DNA from: Urinicoccus massiliensis
GTDB taxonomy: Bacteria > Bacillota > Clostridia > Tissierellales > Peptoniphilaceae
Length of the DNA stretch: 64,000 nucleotides
Assembly: GCF_900120405.1 (NCBI RefSeq)
Contig: NZ_LT635492.1
Location: 801,401 to 865,400, forward strand
Reading direction: 5' to 3'
This document shows, in pieces, positions 1 to 8,829 of the stretch. The position numbers and the translations under genes are program-made. Below the pieces are notes generated by a model, which was not told the DNA's origin, ran no database searches, and saw only the letters and a list, made by a program, of their open reading frames with translations. Each line of letters begins with the position of its first letter. The first letter of the stretch is position 1.

Positions 1-42
1 TGATAGAATCTATCACAAGTCCATTTTTCCCTTTTGTCCTGG

Positions 43-837
43 CTAGGCCTTGCGTACCTTGCGGTAGAGGACAAAGACCAACATGCCCAAGACGGCATTG
101 ACTACAATGGCCCCACCGGGTTTGATGTCCAGGTAGAAGGAGAGGATGATCCCCACCATCATGTAGACAATACCCAGGCCAATGGTTAAAAGATAGGCCG
201 ACTTGTAGGACCGAGCCACAATTAAGGAGGTGGCCACCGGCAAAACAATTAGGGAAGTCACCATAAGGGCCCCTACAATTTTTACGGCCAAGGCAATGGT
301 AATGGCCGAGAGAAAAGTAAAGACGGCGTTCATGGCCTTGACCTTGACTCCGGACAATCGGGCCAGGTTGGGGTCAATGGAAATGGCCAAAAGTCCCGAA
401 TAACCTGCAATGGATGCACAGAGGATGGCCACAAAGACCAGGCTTATGTTGATGACATCCATATTAGTCACCGAGGAAATGGACCCGAAAAGGTAGGATT
501 CAAAGGAATTCCCTCCCGGGGCAAAGTCGGACAAGATGGCTGCAATTCCAAGACCCGTAGACATGATTACGGCCGTAGCCATGTCGCCGTATTGGGGAAA
601 CCTCTTGCGGATGACTTCGATTAAAAAGGCCGCAATGACACAGATAATGGCCGAGCCAACCAAGGGGTCGAAACCTAAAATCAGACCCATTCCAACTCCG
701 GCCAAGGCTGTATGGGACAGGGCGTCTCCAATCATGGAGGTCTTTCGGTTGACCATCACCACCCCAATCATGGGGATCATAATGGACAAGAGCAGGCCCG
801 CTAAAAGGGCCTTACGCATAAAGGCAAATTCTAACAT
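43..837 (-). CDS. Metal-ion ABC transporter permease (ZnuB/TroC/MntB family)
   Basis: A 264-residue polytopic membrane protein that would form the channel of a zinc or manganese uptake ABC transporter. The start MLEFAFMRKALLAGLLLSI and the segments MIGDALSHTALAGV and PGGAIVV are typical of the ABC-3 permease family, and I see about seven to eight hydrophobic segments. Its first codons overlap the end of the upstream ATPase gene (831-1382), so both belong to one operon. G+C is near 50%, far above the rest of the window, so this is host chromosome and not element DNA. Which metal is carried cannot be read from the sequence. With its ATPase gene cut at base 1382, the gene has lost its normal promoter on this side. 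Confidence 0.9.
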   Translation of the reverse strand: MLEFAFMRKALLAGLLLSIMIPMIGVVMVNRKTSMIGDALSHTALAGVGMGLILGFDPLVGSAIICVIAAFLIEVIRKRFPQYGDMATAVIMSTGLGIAAILSDFAPGGNSFESYLFGSISSVTNMDVINISLVFVAILCASIAGYSGLLAISIDPNLARLSGVKVKAMNAVFTFLSAITIALAVKIVGALMVTSLIVLPVATSLIVARSYKSAYLLTIGLGIVYMMVGIILSFYLDIKPGGAIVVNAVLGMLVFVLYRKVRKA

Positions 838-1382
838 TGGACCAGCCTCCCTTCTTCAATGCTGTAACGGTGTGAAATTTCCAAACAGGATTCCACTTCT
901 TTCAATTCATGGGTTACCATGATGACAGTAATTCCCAGGTCCTGGTTTAGGTGGGCAATGGTCCGGAAGAATTTTTCCTTGTTGACCTTGTCCACTCCAG
1001 CCGTGGGTTCATCTAAAATCAAGAGCTTGGGTTGGTTAATCATGGCCCGGCAAATCATGGCCCTTTGTTGGAGGCCCCCGGACAATTCATTTACTGGGTA
1101 TTTTTTATAGTCTGCCATGCCCATTTCTTCCAAGAGTTGCTCTGCCTTGGCATAGTGGCTCTTTCTTGGAATCTTAATGGGGCCAAAGTCCTCATAGAGG
1201 TTCAGGGCCACCAGCTCTAGGCAGGTAATGGGAAAGGCAATCTTATTGACGATATTAATTTGGGGGACATAGCCGATTTCTTTAAAGGACCGGTAGTCTT
1301 GGATCTTCTTGCCCAGGAGGTGAATTTCCCCCTTTTGGGCCTTGAGTTCCCCCAGCATGAGTTTTAAGAGGGTGGACTTTCC
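831..1382 (-). pseudogene. Metal-ion ABC transporter ATPase, 5' part removed by element insertion
   Basis: C-terminal two thirds of a ZnuC/TroB-like ATPase. The visible protein begins at the last residues of Walker A (GKSTLLKLMLGE, read upstream of the first ATG at 1358) and continues through Q-loop (IGYVPQ), signature (LSGGLQQR), Walker B (LLILDEPTAGVD) and the switch histidine (MVTHEL). Codon 1380-1382 encodes the G of GKST; the next codon upstream is TAG and the composition drops at once to A+T-rich DNA. The coding region is therefore interrupted exactly in Walker A. The missing first ~35-40 residues should lie beyond the other end of the element. As it stands the product cannot bind ATP. 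Confidence 0.88.
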
Positions 1383-1451
1383 CTACAATGTCAAGCAATT
1401 GTTACATAAAATTAGACGATATTTCTATCGCCTAATTTATATACAAAACTT
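1383..1451. other. Left end of the integrative element (attachment-site side)
   Basis: Composition shifts from about 50% G+C to A+T-rich between bases 1382 and ~1386, inside a conserved host motif, which marks the element boundary to within a few bases. The stretch holds no gene. It carries a near-palindrome (arms AAATTAG at 1409-1415 and CTAATTT at 1432-1438, with CGATA/TATCG inside). The exact crossover dinucleotide cannot be fixed without the other junction or an empty-site sequence. Confidence 0.75.
1408..1439 (-). terminator. Hairpin downstream of the KilA-N gene
   Basis: Inverted repeat AAATTAG-a-CGATA / TATCG-c-CTAATTT, followed on the minus strand by TTTTATG. It lies 12 bases past the stop of the minus-strand gene at 1452-2255. 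It would serve as a terminator shielding the chromosome, and may double as a recombinase-binding structure at the element end. The U tract is weak. Confidence 0.45.
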
Positions 1452-2255
1452 TTATTTTAACTTTTTTATACGTTCACTTTCTGTTAGAATCCTCATTTGT
1501 TCAATAGCAATTGCATTTAATTTTTCTATCCTTTCAGTTGCATCTATTCCCTCATTTATAAAAACAGCATTTAAGTTCTCAAGATTTGATAAACACACTA
1601 ATTGTGATATATCAGCATAGTCTCTCATATTTCCTTTTAACTCCGGATTATTTTCACGCCATTCTTTTGCTGTCATTCCAAACAAAGCTACATTTAATAT
1701 ATCTGCTTCACTTGCATAGATATAGTTTATTCTCTCCTTTGATAATTTTTCAGGGACAAGTTTATTCTTAATTGCATCTGTATGAATTTTGTAATTTATC
1801 TTAGCTAAATTTCTCTTGATATCCCAACCTAATTGTTTTTGCTCTTCTTCCTTTAAGCGCTCAAACTCTTTAATTAGATAGAGCTTAAAATAAGGTGATA
1901 CCCACGACGCAAATTCAAAAGCTATGTCTTTATGTGCATATGTTCCACCATATCTTCCTGCTTTGGCAACAATTCCGATAGAATTCGTCTTATTGACCCA
2001 TTGTTTAACCGATAAAATAAAACGATTAAAACCTGCTTCATTTTTAATTCCCTCGAATTCGGTGGAATTAAAATTCGCATTATACATTTCTTCCCATATT
2101 CCTAAAAATTCAATTGTATTTTTATTCCTTAGCCATTTTTCTATTAGTGCCACACCATTTTCAACATTTCTAACCATGTCGGTTAAAGAAATATAATCTC
2201 TATTATCTATGGCAATAATGCTAATTTCTGATCCTTTTACATTTATTTTAGACAC
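1452..2255 (-). CDS. KilA-N domain DNA-binding protein
   Basis: About 267 residues from a GTG start at 2255, chosen because GTGAGG lies the right distance upstream; an ATG eight codons earlier has no ribosome site. Residues ~15-140 fit the KilA-N family, a DNA-binding domain of phages and mobile elements: YISLTDMVR, IEKWLRNKNTIEFLGIWE, GRYGGTYAHKDIAFEFASWVSP and FKLYLIKEFERL. The C-terminal half is helical and unassigned. It is the last gene before the left end of the element. Related proteins are often antirepressors or accessory factors; whether this one controls the adjacent recombinases is inference. It might equally be a passenger gene. Confidence 0.8.
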   Translation of the reverse strand: MSKINVKGSEISIIAIDNRDYISLTDMVRNVENGVALIEKWLRNKNTIEFLGIWEEMYNANFNSTEFEGIKNEAGFNRFILSVKQWVNKTNSIGIVAKAGRYGGTYAHKDIAFEFASWVSPYFKLYLIKEFERLKEEEQKQLGWDIKRNLAKINYKIHTDAIKNKLVPEKLSKERINYIYASEADILNVALFGMTAKEWRENNPELKGNMRDYADISQLVCLSNLENLNAVFINEGIDATERIEKLNAIAIEQMRILTESERIKKLK

Positions 2256-2331
2256 AAAAATCACCTCACAATATCTCATTTTAACTATAATTATATCATT
2301 TTTTTATTTGTTCCTAAATATTTACCCTATC

Positions 2332-2426
2332 AACTCATAGTAAACAGTACTATTTATTTTCGCAAATTTCCTCGCCATTATTTTCACTTTGGCGTATTAA
2401 AATTAAAGTTGGCGAGATTATGAGTT
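2332..2426. repeat. Nested inverted repeats between KilA-N gene and recombinase operon
   Basis: Two concentric pairs of arms: AACTCATA (2332-2339) with TATGAGTT (2419-2426), and CTCGCCA (2371-2377) with TGGCGAG (2410-2416). A further TTGGCG at 2389-2394 can pair with the same left inner arm, so two alternative folds are possible. It sits just downstream of the last serine recombinase (stop at 2445) and upstream of the KilA-N gene. It could be a terminator, operator or structured leader. Confidence 0.5.
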
Positions 2427-2444
2427 ACTTTTAATGCTATTCAT

Positions 2445-3965
2445 CTATTTTTCTAAAATTTCTATTTCTCCACTTCTTGATACAATTATTTTATCAATTT
2501 TATTGTCTAAATAAGCCTTCAATAAACTTTCTTCGTCTAAGACTGTAATATCCGTTTCTTTCCTTGAATCAATCTTCTCTGACTTCAATTCTTCCAACTT
2601 ACTCTCCAATAATATCTTTTTATCTTGTATAAGAGATTTTTCCTTTAGATACGCCTCTTTTGAAATATTTTTCTTTTTATAGTTTTCATAGATGATTTGT
2701 AAATTACTGTTTAATATGGATATTTCCTTTAGAATCTCTTCTTTTACATTATTGTGTTCTATGACTTTCTCTTCATTTAATGTGTTTTGTATCTTAAAAT
2801 CTTTTAATTTGGGTTTTATAAGTTCAATAATATCTCTCTCTTTGATATTGTTTGGTGTTTTCTCAGCTTTACATAAATTACAATAATAACTTTTATACTT
2901 GTGTATTTTATCTGAATTTTTCTTTTGTCTAATATCACTGCGAAAACTCATATGTCTACCACATTCTTTACAAAAAATCTTATCAGAAAAAATAGAACGA
3001 TTTTTATTTCCTGTATATCCTCCAAAACTTCTTTTTTCTTTTATTTTCTTTACCTCATCAAATACTTCTCTTGAAATAATCGCTTCATGGGTATTTGGAA
3101 GTATTTTCCACTCCTCTTCAGGAAGTAAAATTCTTTTTCTTCCACCTATTTTTGTTTCTTTGAATTTATTATATACATAATCTCCTGTATATAGTTCGTT
3201 CCTTGTAATCTGTGAGATAGCTGCGTTTGTCCAAACTCTTTTCTTTACCTCACTTCCAGTAATTAAATTTCCAGTATAATCAGAAAGTTTCAGTTCTTCT
3301 TTTCGTTCAGAGCGTGTAATATAACCTTTTTCATTAAATATATTAGCCACTTGAATACACGAATATCCTTTTAGCAATAAATCAAAAGCTTCTTTAACTA
3401 TAAAAGCTGTTTTTTCATCAATGATGATACTATGTTTATCTTTAGGATCTTTAATATATCCAAAAGGTGCTGCCCAATTTATATTTTTCCCCTGCGATTT
3501 AATTTGCCTAATAGAACTTCTTACCTTTTCAGATAATTCCTTACTGAATAAATCATAATACAATGTCTTAAACTGTGTATCTGTATCTAAGCCATTACCT
3601 TGTTCTTTTAAAGAATCATAGTTGTCATTAATAGCTATAAATCGTATTTTTAGAAATGGAAATATATTGCTCAAATAATCCCCAAGTAGGATATAATCTC
3701 TTGAAAACCTAGACATATCTTTTACAATTATAGTTCCTACTTTACCACTCTTTATATCCTCAATAAGCCTTAAAAATGAAGGTCTATTTGTATTAGTAGC
3801 AGAATATCCATCATCTACATATTCTTCTATTTCACAACTTTTTAAAGATGTTTCATTTTCAATGTAGCTTTTTATATAATCTCTTTGATTTACTATACTT
3901 ACACTTTCATCTACTTTGTGATAATCTTCTTCAGAAAGTCTTAAATATATAGCTATCTTATTCAT
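2445..3965 (-). CDS. Large serine recombinase, third of three in tandem
   Basis: 506 residues. The N-terminal resolvase domain has the catalytic serine in IYLRLSEED (Ser11) and the conserved VKDMSRFSRDY. A recombinase domain follows (~160-270), then a zinc ribbon (CKECGRHMSF ... YYCNLCKAE) and a coiled-coil tail. This is the layout of TndX/TnpX-type site-specific recombinases, which cut both att sites through a covalent phosphoserine. It overlaps the upstream recombinase gene by 8 bases, so the two are translationally coupled. All catalytic landmarks look intact, so it should be active, alone or with the other two. Confidence 0.93.
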   Translation of the reverse strand: MNKIAIYLRLSEEDYHKVDESVSIVNQRDYIKSYIENETSLKSCEIEEYVDDGYSATNTNRPSFLRLIEDIKSGKVGTIIVKDMSRFSRDYILLGDYLSNIFPFLKIRFIAINDNYDSLKEQGNGLDTDTQFKTLYYDLFSKELSEKVRSSIRQIKSQGKNINWAAPFGYIKDPKDKHSIIIDEKTAFIVKEAFDLLLKGYSCIQVANIFNEKGYITRSERKEELKLSDYTGNLITGSEVKKRVWTNAAISQITRNELYTGDYVYNKFKETKIGGRKRILLPEEEWKILPNTHEAIISREVFDEVKKIKEKRSFGGYTGNKNRSIFSDKIFCKECGRHMSFRSDIRQKKNSDKIHKYKSYYCNLCKAEKTPNNIKERDIIELIKPKLKDFKIQNTLNEEKVIEHNNVKEEILKEISILNSNLQIIYENYKKKNISKEAYLKEKSLIQDKKILLESKLEELKSEKIDSRKETDITVLDEESLLKAYLDNKIDKIIVSRSGEIEILEK

Positions 3966-5721
3966 GCTCTACCTCCAACTGCTTTCCCATATCTTTATCA
4001 AGTTTAAACTTAAAATATATGGTAACCTGCTTATACTCTGATATTTCTATATGGCTAATTAATGTATCGACCAATTCTTTATCAACTTCTATGCTTTTAG
4101 CATCCAAGCAGCAAAATAGTACATCTATAAATTCTATAATTTCTCTTTTTATCTTTTTTATATTTCTTATTCTTTCATCAAAAACTTTTAACTCATTTTT
4201 TAAGGTTTTTATTTGATTATCTATTTTTTTACTTTCTATTTTAAAATCACTTAAAAGAATATCTCCTTTAACATAGTTTTCATATTGTTCTTGTAGATTG
4301 ATCCTAAGAGAAGCAATCTTTTTATTATTTACATCTGTTTTTATAGAAACTTGATTTATCTTTTCAGCACTTTTATTTTCTAAATATATTTTTAGTTGTA
4401 ATCTTTTATCCTTTTTATAAAAGCTTGAAAACAGTCTTTTTAAGGTATCTACTAAAATTTTGTCGAGGTCTGTTTCATATATTCTGACATGAGATTTTTC
4501 CAATTTTAATCTGTCTCCACCTTTACAATAATAGCAATAGCAAATCTCATCATGATATTTCAGTCCTCGTGGTCCATATTGTTTTTTCAAATTTCTACCA
4601 CAAACACTGCATTGTATGAGGTCGTCATACTTTCCTTCTTTTTTATAATCTCTTTGAATTTTTACTCCAACATTTTCTTTTCCGTCTTTTATTATGTTTT
4701 TCAGTGAATGGTAAGGTAGATAGTTTTGTTTTTTCTCCTTTATCTCTCTGATATTTTCAAATGTAGTTTTGTCTATTAACCCTTCGTGGGTGTTCTCTGT
4801 TATAATCCACTCTTCTTTATCACGAAACTTACTTTTCCTACTTGGATCATGTCTATTTGAGTATACTCTTTGAATCAAATTCCCAATATATACTTCATCA
4901 GAAAGCATTTTTGATATATAAGAAATATCCCATTGTTTTGTATCTTCTTTATCCTTAAAAATTTTACCTGTTCTTTTATATTCATCAGGTGTCGTATATG
5001 TTTTAGTCAATTCTCTTGCTATTTGCATATTGGATTTACCTTGACCTGCCATATAAAAGATAAGTCTTACTACATCTGATGCCTTTTCGTCCATCACCAG
5101 AACTCTTTTTCCATCAATTTTATCAACCTTATAGCCATACGGAGCCATCGCTCCTATAAAAGACCCTTGTTTCATTTTTATTTCTTTAGAGGCTTTTATT
5201 TTCTTTGAAATATCTTTTGCGTATAAATCATTAAAGATATTTTTTATTGCTATTTCATAACTCTGTTCTGATTTTATACCGTCTTTAGTATCCAAATTAT
5301 CATTTACGGAAATAAATCGAACTCCCAAAAATGGAAATACTTTTTCGATATAGTTTGCGATTTCTAAATACTCTCTACCAAACCTTGACATATCTTTTAC
5401 TATGATACAATTTATCCTACCTGTTCGGATATCTTCCATCATTTCAATAAATGCAGGTCTTTTAAAATTTGTTCCAGAATACTCATAGTCCTTGTATACT
5501 CTTAAAATCTTTATATCTTTTTCTTTTGCAGCATTTATACAAAGTTCTTCCTGCATTTCAAGTGAATTACTTTTATCCCTGTAAGCTTCCTTTCTTTCCT
5601 GTGATAATCTAGCATAAATACCGGCAATGTATATTTTTTCAATCACTTTTCCAACTTCTGTTTCTGATTGTGATATATGCCTGTTTTTTGTTCTAGCCAC
5701 AGCATACCTCACTTTCAGCAC
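3958..5721 (-). CDS. Large serine recombinase, second of three in tandem
   Basis: 587 residues. After an unusual 30-residue N-terminal extension, the resolvase domain carries the nucleophile in GIYARLSQER (Ser40) and IVKDMSRFGREYLE. The zinc ribbon is CSVCGRNLKKQ ... CYCYYCKG, followed by a lysine-rich coiled coil. The start overlaps the end of the upstream recombinase by 29 bases. Sequence identity to the other two is low by eye, so the three are not a recent duplication. Families of ICEs with several tandem serine recombinases are known; the division of labour (integration versus excision) cannot be told from sequence. Confidence 0.93.
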   Translation of the reverse strand: MLKVRYAVARTKNRHISQSETEVGKVIEKIYIAGIYARLSQERKEAYRDKSNSLEMQEELCINAAKEKDIKILRVYKDYEYSGTNFKRPAFIEMMEDIRTGRINCIIVKDMSRFGREYLEIANYIEKVFPFLGVRFISVNDNLDTKDGIKSEQSYEIAIKNIFNDLYAKDISKKIKASKEIKMKQGSFIGAMAPYGYKVDKIDGKRVLVMDEKASDVVRLIFYMAGQGKSNMQIARELTKTYTTPDEYKRTGKIFKDKEDTKQWDISYISKMLSDEVYIGNLIQRVYSNRHDPSRKSKFRDKEEWIITENTHEGLIDKTTFENIREIKEKKQNYLPYHSLKNIIKDGKENVGVKIQRDYKKEGKYDDLIQCSVCGRNLKKQYGPRGLKYHDEICYCYYCKGGDRLKLEKSHVRIYETDLDKILVDTLKRLFSSFYKKDKRLQLKIYLENKSAEKINQVSIKTDVNNKKIASLRINLQEQYENYVKGDILLSDFKIESKKIDNQIKTLKNELKVFDERIRNIKKIKREIIEFIDVLFCCLDAKSIEVDKELVDTLISHIEISEYKQVTIYFKFKLDKDMGKQLEVEHE

Positions 5722-7411
5722 TTACAAGACTTTTATTCATAACAGTGGGAATAGTTTTTGACTTCCTGCTTTTATCGATACTTTTCTTTTTTATAGTGTT
5801 AGCTTTAATGTCAGACTTATCCATTTTTGTCATTTCTTCAAGTAAAGACAATTCTTCAGTATGATTAAATCTAACATCTATCGTCTTATCTTCAGAAATA
5901 AAAATTTTATCAATAAGCATCACAACAGACAATCTATCTATTTCAGATAAATTTTTATACTTGTTAATGTCGATGATCCAACTCTTATTTTTGTCAATCT
6001 TCTCCTTAGTATCTTCCTGTTTTTTTAATCTATACTCGATACTTTCATCTAATTTAGTCAATTTCTCTGTATAGTTTTTTCTAAAAAGTTGATATTCTTC
6101 TTTACTGATAACATCTTCTTTTAGGTCAAGGTATAGAGAAGATAAGAGTTCTTCTGTCATTGCTTTTTCTCGTTTTAGTAGAGGAATTTGATTGTCTTTC
6201 AAATTTTTATTTATATCTATACACTGAACTTTAGAATATAGATTTTCATTAAATTCAATGTAGGACTTCATTATTTTAGATACTGCTTTTATCAAGGTTT
6301 CTTCTTTTATGCTGTGTCTTGTGCAAGATTTTTCCTTGTTGTACTTTGAACAGATATAAAAAACCTCTTCTCTTTTTTTATACTTTACAGTCCTTCTAAT
6401 CAAAGAACTTCCACATTCTTTACAAAAAAGCATTCCTGTAAAAACATCAATTTTGTCCTTTCCACGAGAGTTATTCAAATCTCTTTTTAACATAGTATTT
6501 GCAATAGTAAAAACTTCTTTACTTATAATTGCTTCATGGGTATTTTCTACTCTTATCCATTCTTCTTTCTCTTTTTCTATCTGCTTTTTATTTTTATAAC
6601 TTAAAGTAACACTCTTTCCCTGCAATGTATTACCAATATATACTTCATTTTCTATAATTCTATTTACTGTCTTTGCTGACCAAGTTCCACCTTTTGTATT
6701 TTGAAATCCATTACACTTAAATCCTTGACTTTCTTTATATTTTCTTGGAGTTAAAACTCCTAAATGATTTAGTTCATCTGCAATTGCCTTTGAGGAATAT
6801 CCCAAGAGTTTCATATCAAATATATTTTTGATAATATCCGATATCTTTTTATCAATCACTAACTTGTTTTTATTCTCCTCAGACTTTTTATATCCATAAG
6901 GTGCAAAAGCACTGATAAAGTCTCCTTTTTCTCTTTTTATCTTTTGAGAGCTTTTTACCTTATTGGAAATATCTCGGCAATAACTATCATTGATGAAGTT
7001 TTTTATAGGAAGTATAAGATGTGTATCGTTTATATCTGCACTTTTACTATCGTAATTGTCATTTACTGATATAAATCTTATACCGTTTTCCGGAAATATT
7101 CTTTGAATATATTTTCCAGCTTCTATATAATCTCTTCCGAATCTTGATAAGTCCTTTACAATAATTGTATTGAACTTTCTATCATAGGCAGCCTTTATCA
7201 TTTCTTTAAAATTGGGACGATCAAAATTTGCACCTGAATACCCATCATCTACATACTCTTTTACTATTGGAATTTGATTTTTTCTTGCATAAGAGTTTAT
7301 AATTTCTCTTTGATTGGATATAGAGTTACTTTCTGTTTTTTCGCCATCTTCTTTTGATAATCTTAAATACATAACTGCCAAATTTTCTTTTGCTAAATTG
7401 TTTTTAAACAT
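5693..7411 (-). CDS. Large serine recombinase, first of three in tandem
   Basis: 572 residues with catalytic Ser19 in VMYLRLSKED, IVKDLSRFGRDYIEAGKY, a zinc ribbon (CKECGSSLIRR ... YICSKYNKEKSC) and a C-terminal coiled coil. It is the promoter-proximal gene of the recombinase operon, with AAAGGAGG before its ATG and a near-consensus promoter about 70 bases further up. The C-terminal ~30 residues are lysine-rich and overlap the next gene. In this family the zinc ribbon and coiled coil recognise the att site and control direction. It is likely one of the integrases of the element whose left end is at ~1383. Confidence 0.93.
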   Translation of the reverse strand: MFKNNLAKENLAVMYLRLSKEDGEKTESNSISNQREIINSYARKNQIPIVKEYVDDGYSGANFDRPNFKEMIKAAYDRKFNTIIVKDLSRFGRDYIEAGKYIQRIFPENGIRFISVNDNYDSKSADINDTHLILPIKNFINDSYCRDISNKVKSSQKIKREKGDFISAFAPYGYKKSEENKNKLVIDKKISDIIKNIFDMKLLGYSSKAIADELNHLGVLTPRKYKESQGFKCNGFQNTKGGTWSAKTVNRIIENEVYIGNTLQGKSVTLSYKNKKQIEKEKEEWIRVENTHEAIISKEVFTIANTMLKRDLNNSRGKDKIDVFTGMLFCKECGSSLIRRTVKYKKREEVFYICSKYNKEKSCTRHSIKEETLIKAVSKIMKSYIEFNENLYSKVQCIDINKNLKDNQIPLLKREKAMTEELLSSLYLDLKEDVISKEEYQLFRKNYTEKLTKLDESIEYRLKKQEDTKEKIDKNKSWIIDINKYKNLSEIDRLSVVMLIDKIFISEDKTIDVRFNHTEELSLLEEMTKMDKSDIKANTIKKKSIDKSRKSKTIPTVMNKSLVSAESEVCCG

Positions 7412-7477
7412 AAAAAAGCCTCCTTTAATTCAATTTACATACAATAAATCGAACCAAGGTTAGGCTTCCACAAAAAT

Positions 7478-7506
7478 ATTATAACGCTCCTTATATTTTT
7501 TGTCAG
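7478..7506 (-). promoter_or_regulatory. Promoter of the recombinase operon
   Basis: Minus-strand -35 CTGACA (7501-7506) and a perfect -10 TATAAT (7478-7483) separated by exactly 17 bases. It is placed ~65 bases upstream of the first recombinase start and overlaps the last codon of the small upstream gene (stop at 7510). Confidence 0.7.
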
Positions 7507-7509
7507 CCC

Positions 7510-7677
7510 CTAATATACAGAAAATTTTTCTTTGATATATTCCTCTACTAAATTTTCTAAGTTAAATCCATTTTCATTAAATTTAACTTCTATGTTCCAA
7601 CCATCAATTTGATTTATCATCTGTTTATCTTTTTTATCTGTTTTCATTTCTGTGTTTATATTATGTTCATCACACAT
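7510..7677 (-). CDS. Small hypothetical protein upstream of the recombinases
   Basis: A 55-residue frame beginning MCDEHNINTEMKTDKKDK and ending LVEEYIKEKFSVY, with AAGGAGA nine bases before the ATG. It is charged, has no membrane segment or cysteine motif, and ends just before the recombinase promoter. Small genes in this position are common next to serine recombinases of mobile elements (some are called TnpW), but I cannot establish homology. The strong ribosome site and intact frame support a real gene. Confidence 0.55.
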   Translation of the reverse strand: MCDEHNINTEMKTDKKDKQMINQIDGWNIEVKFNENGFNLENLVEEYIKEKFSVY

Positions 7678-8128
7678 AATATCTTCTCCTTATCTTTAAT
7701 TTTTTTAAGTTTTTTGACATTAACAGGCGTGTAGGTCACGACATTGGAATTTCACCACCGCCCCTTTTCAAGATGAGCCGGCAACAACTGTAGAAGTATC
7801 ATTATCCCCATTTGCTTCAATGCATCAGTTTCCTAGGCTGAATATATAATTTCTTTTTGTCGCTCGTTTTCTTTTATCCTTCTTTTAACTAGAGTATTTA
7901 TTTAAACCGAAACTCTGATCAGCAGAAAAGTCATGGCGAAGAAATTATAAAGCTCCACAAATGGTTAATGTCCTGTCCTGGTCTATTCAGTTGTCAAGGT
8001 TCAAATCTATATATAACGAGGTTTTAAAAGTCCCTCTATATATAAACCTTAATTTTTATGCCTCTTGTTTCCATTTTTTTGAAGTATTTTTTAATTTCCC
8101 ATAAAACAAGAAGATCCTTAGTAATTCC
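7678..8128. other. Non-coding stretch with a G+C-richer island
   Basis: No intact gene. Bases ~7725-7860 are visibly richer in G+C than everything around. On the minus strand they contain short open stretches such as LKQMGIMILLQLLPAHLEK followed quickly by stops, as if the 3' end of an older gene survives. Bases ~8008-8045 form an A+T-rich inverted repeat (TATATA ... GAGG / CCCTC ... TATATA). I cannot name the remnant. Confidence 0.4.
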
Positions 8129-8533
8129 CTAATCTTCTACATCGAGTAGTTTTTTTAGTTTTTGTAATATTTTATTTCTTGATGTGAAAATTTTTTTGGA
8201 AGATACATCTTTTTCTTTTGCTAGATCTCGGATTGTTTTTTCTTCAAAATATAAAGCATCGATTATCTTTCTTTCTTCCTCATTTAAGTTATCAAGTGCC
8301 TTATATAGATCCCCTATTCTAAGCTTAGTCTCAATTATCTTTTCTACATTTACACTTTTATCTACTATATTTTCTATAGCATCATTTTCGCTTGTAAAAT
8401 AAAGATCTCTATACTTTCTATCTAGTCTTGATAGATACTCTTCACGATTCTTTAGTTTCTTATATTCTCTATAAATTTCATCGCTTACATATATTTTCTT
8501 TCCATCCACATAAATATATTTTTCTTTAGACAT
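8129..8533 (-). CDS. Sigma-70 family-like regulator (region 4 HTH)
   Basis: 134 residues from the ATG at 8533, which has GGAGGACAAG directly upstream; a longer frame to 8593 runs through a terminator hairpin and is unlikely. The C-terminal half matches sigma region 4: LNEEERKIIDALYFEEKTI, then DLAKEKDVSSKKIFTSRNKI as the helix-turn-helix. The N-terminal half has YIYVDGKKIYVSDEIYREYK, a pattern seen in small sigma-like proteins of Tn916/Tn5397-type elements. In those elements such proteins regulate element transcription. It stands alone between the recombinase region and a decayed TetR gene. Its target promoters are unknown. Confidence 0.75.
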   Translation of the reverse strand: MSKEKYIYVDGKKIYVSDEIYREYKKLKNREEYLSRLDRKYRDLYFTSENDAIENIVDKSVNVEKIIETKLRIGDLYKALDNLNEEERKIIDALYFEEKTIRDLAKEKDVSSKKIFTSRNKILQKLKKLLDVED

Positions 8534-8571
8534 CTTGTCCTCCTTTTCTTTTTCAAATTTTTTTTGAAAAT

Positions 8572-8612
8572 AAAAAAAGGAGGACTGCGACATTTAGACA
8601 TGCCGCGTCCTC
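8572..8612 (-). terminator. Rho-independent terminator or attenuator before the sigma-like gene
   Basis: Minus strand GAGGAC-GCG stem (8604-8612 with 8580-8589, one bulged base), loop of ~14 bases, then a run of seven T. It lies 39 bases before the sigma-like start codon, so it ends upstream transcription or attenuates the gene. Confidence 0.7.
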
Positions 8613-8829
8613 TAAAAAATAATAGTTTAAAAACTAAATGCAGTTTTTTATTAAATCTAAAAAATAAAAATAAATATGATGTTTAAATAGGTAGATAAAC
8701 TTATTATTTCCTTATATAGATTTTTTATCATTAAAGTATCTACCTCCATTACACATATATCTTTCTAAATATAGATATGAGCATAATTATCTTTTTTAGT
8801 ATCTAAATATTTTATTGAAAGTATTAATA

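Noticed and set aside
1..15. Palindrome TGATAGAATCTATCA at the window edge
   Set aside because: Could be a terminator or metal-regulator site downstream of the permease, but only part of its context is visible.
536..922. 128-codon plus-strand frame opposite the host ABC genes
   Set aside because: Antisense to well-supported permease and ATPase genes; no domain, and G+C-rich DNA often leaves such frames open.
8534..8593. 20-codon N-terminal extension of the sigma-like protein
   Set aside because: It would be translated through the stem of a strong terminator, and the ATG at 8533 has a much better ribosome site.
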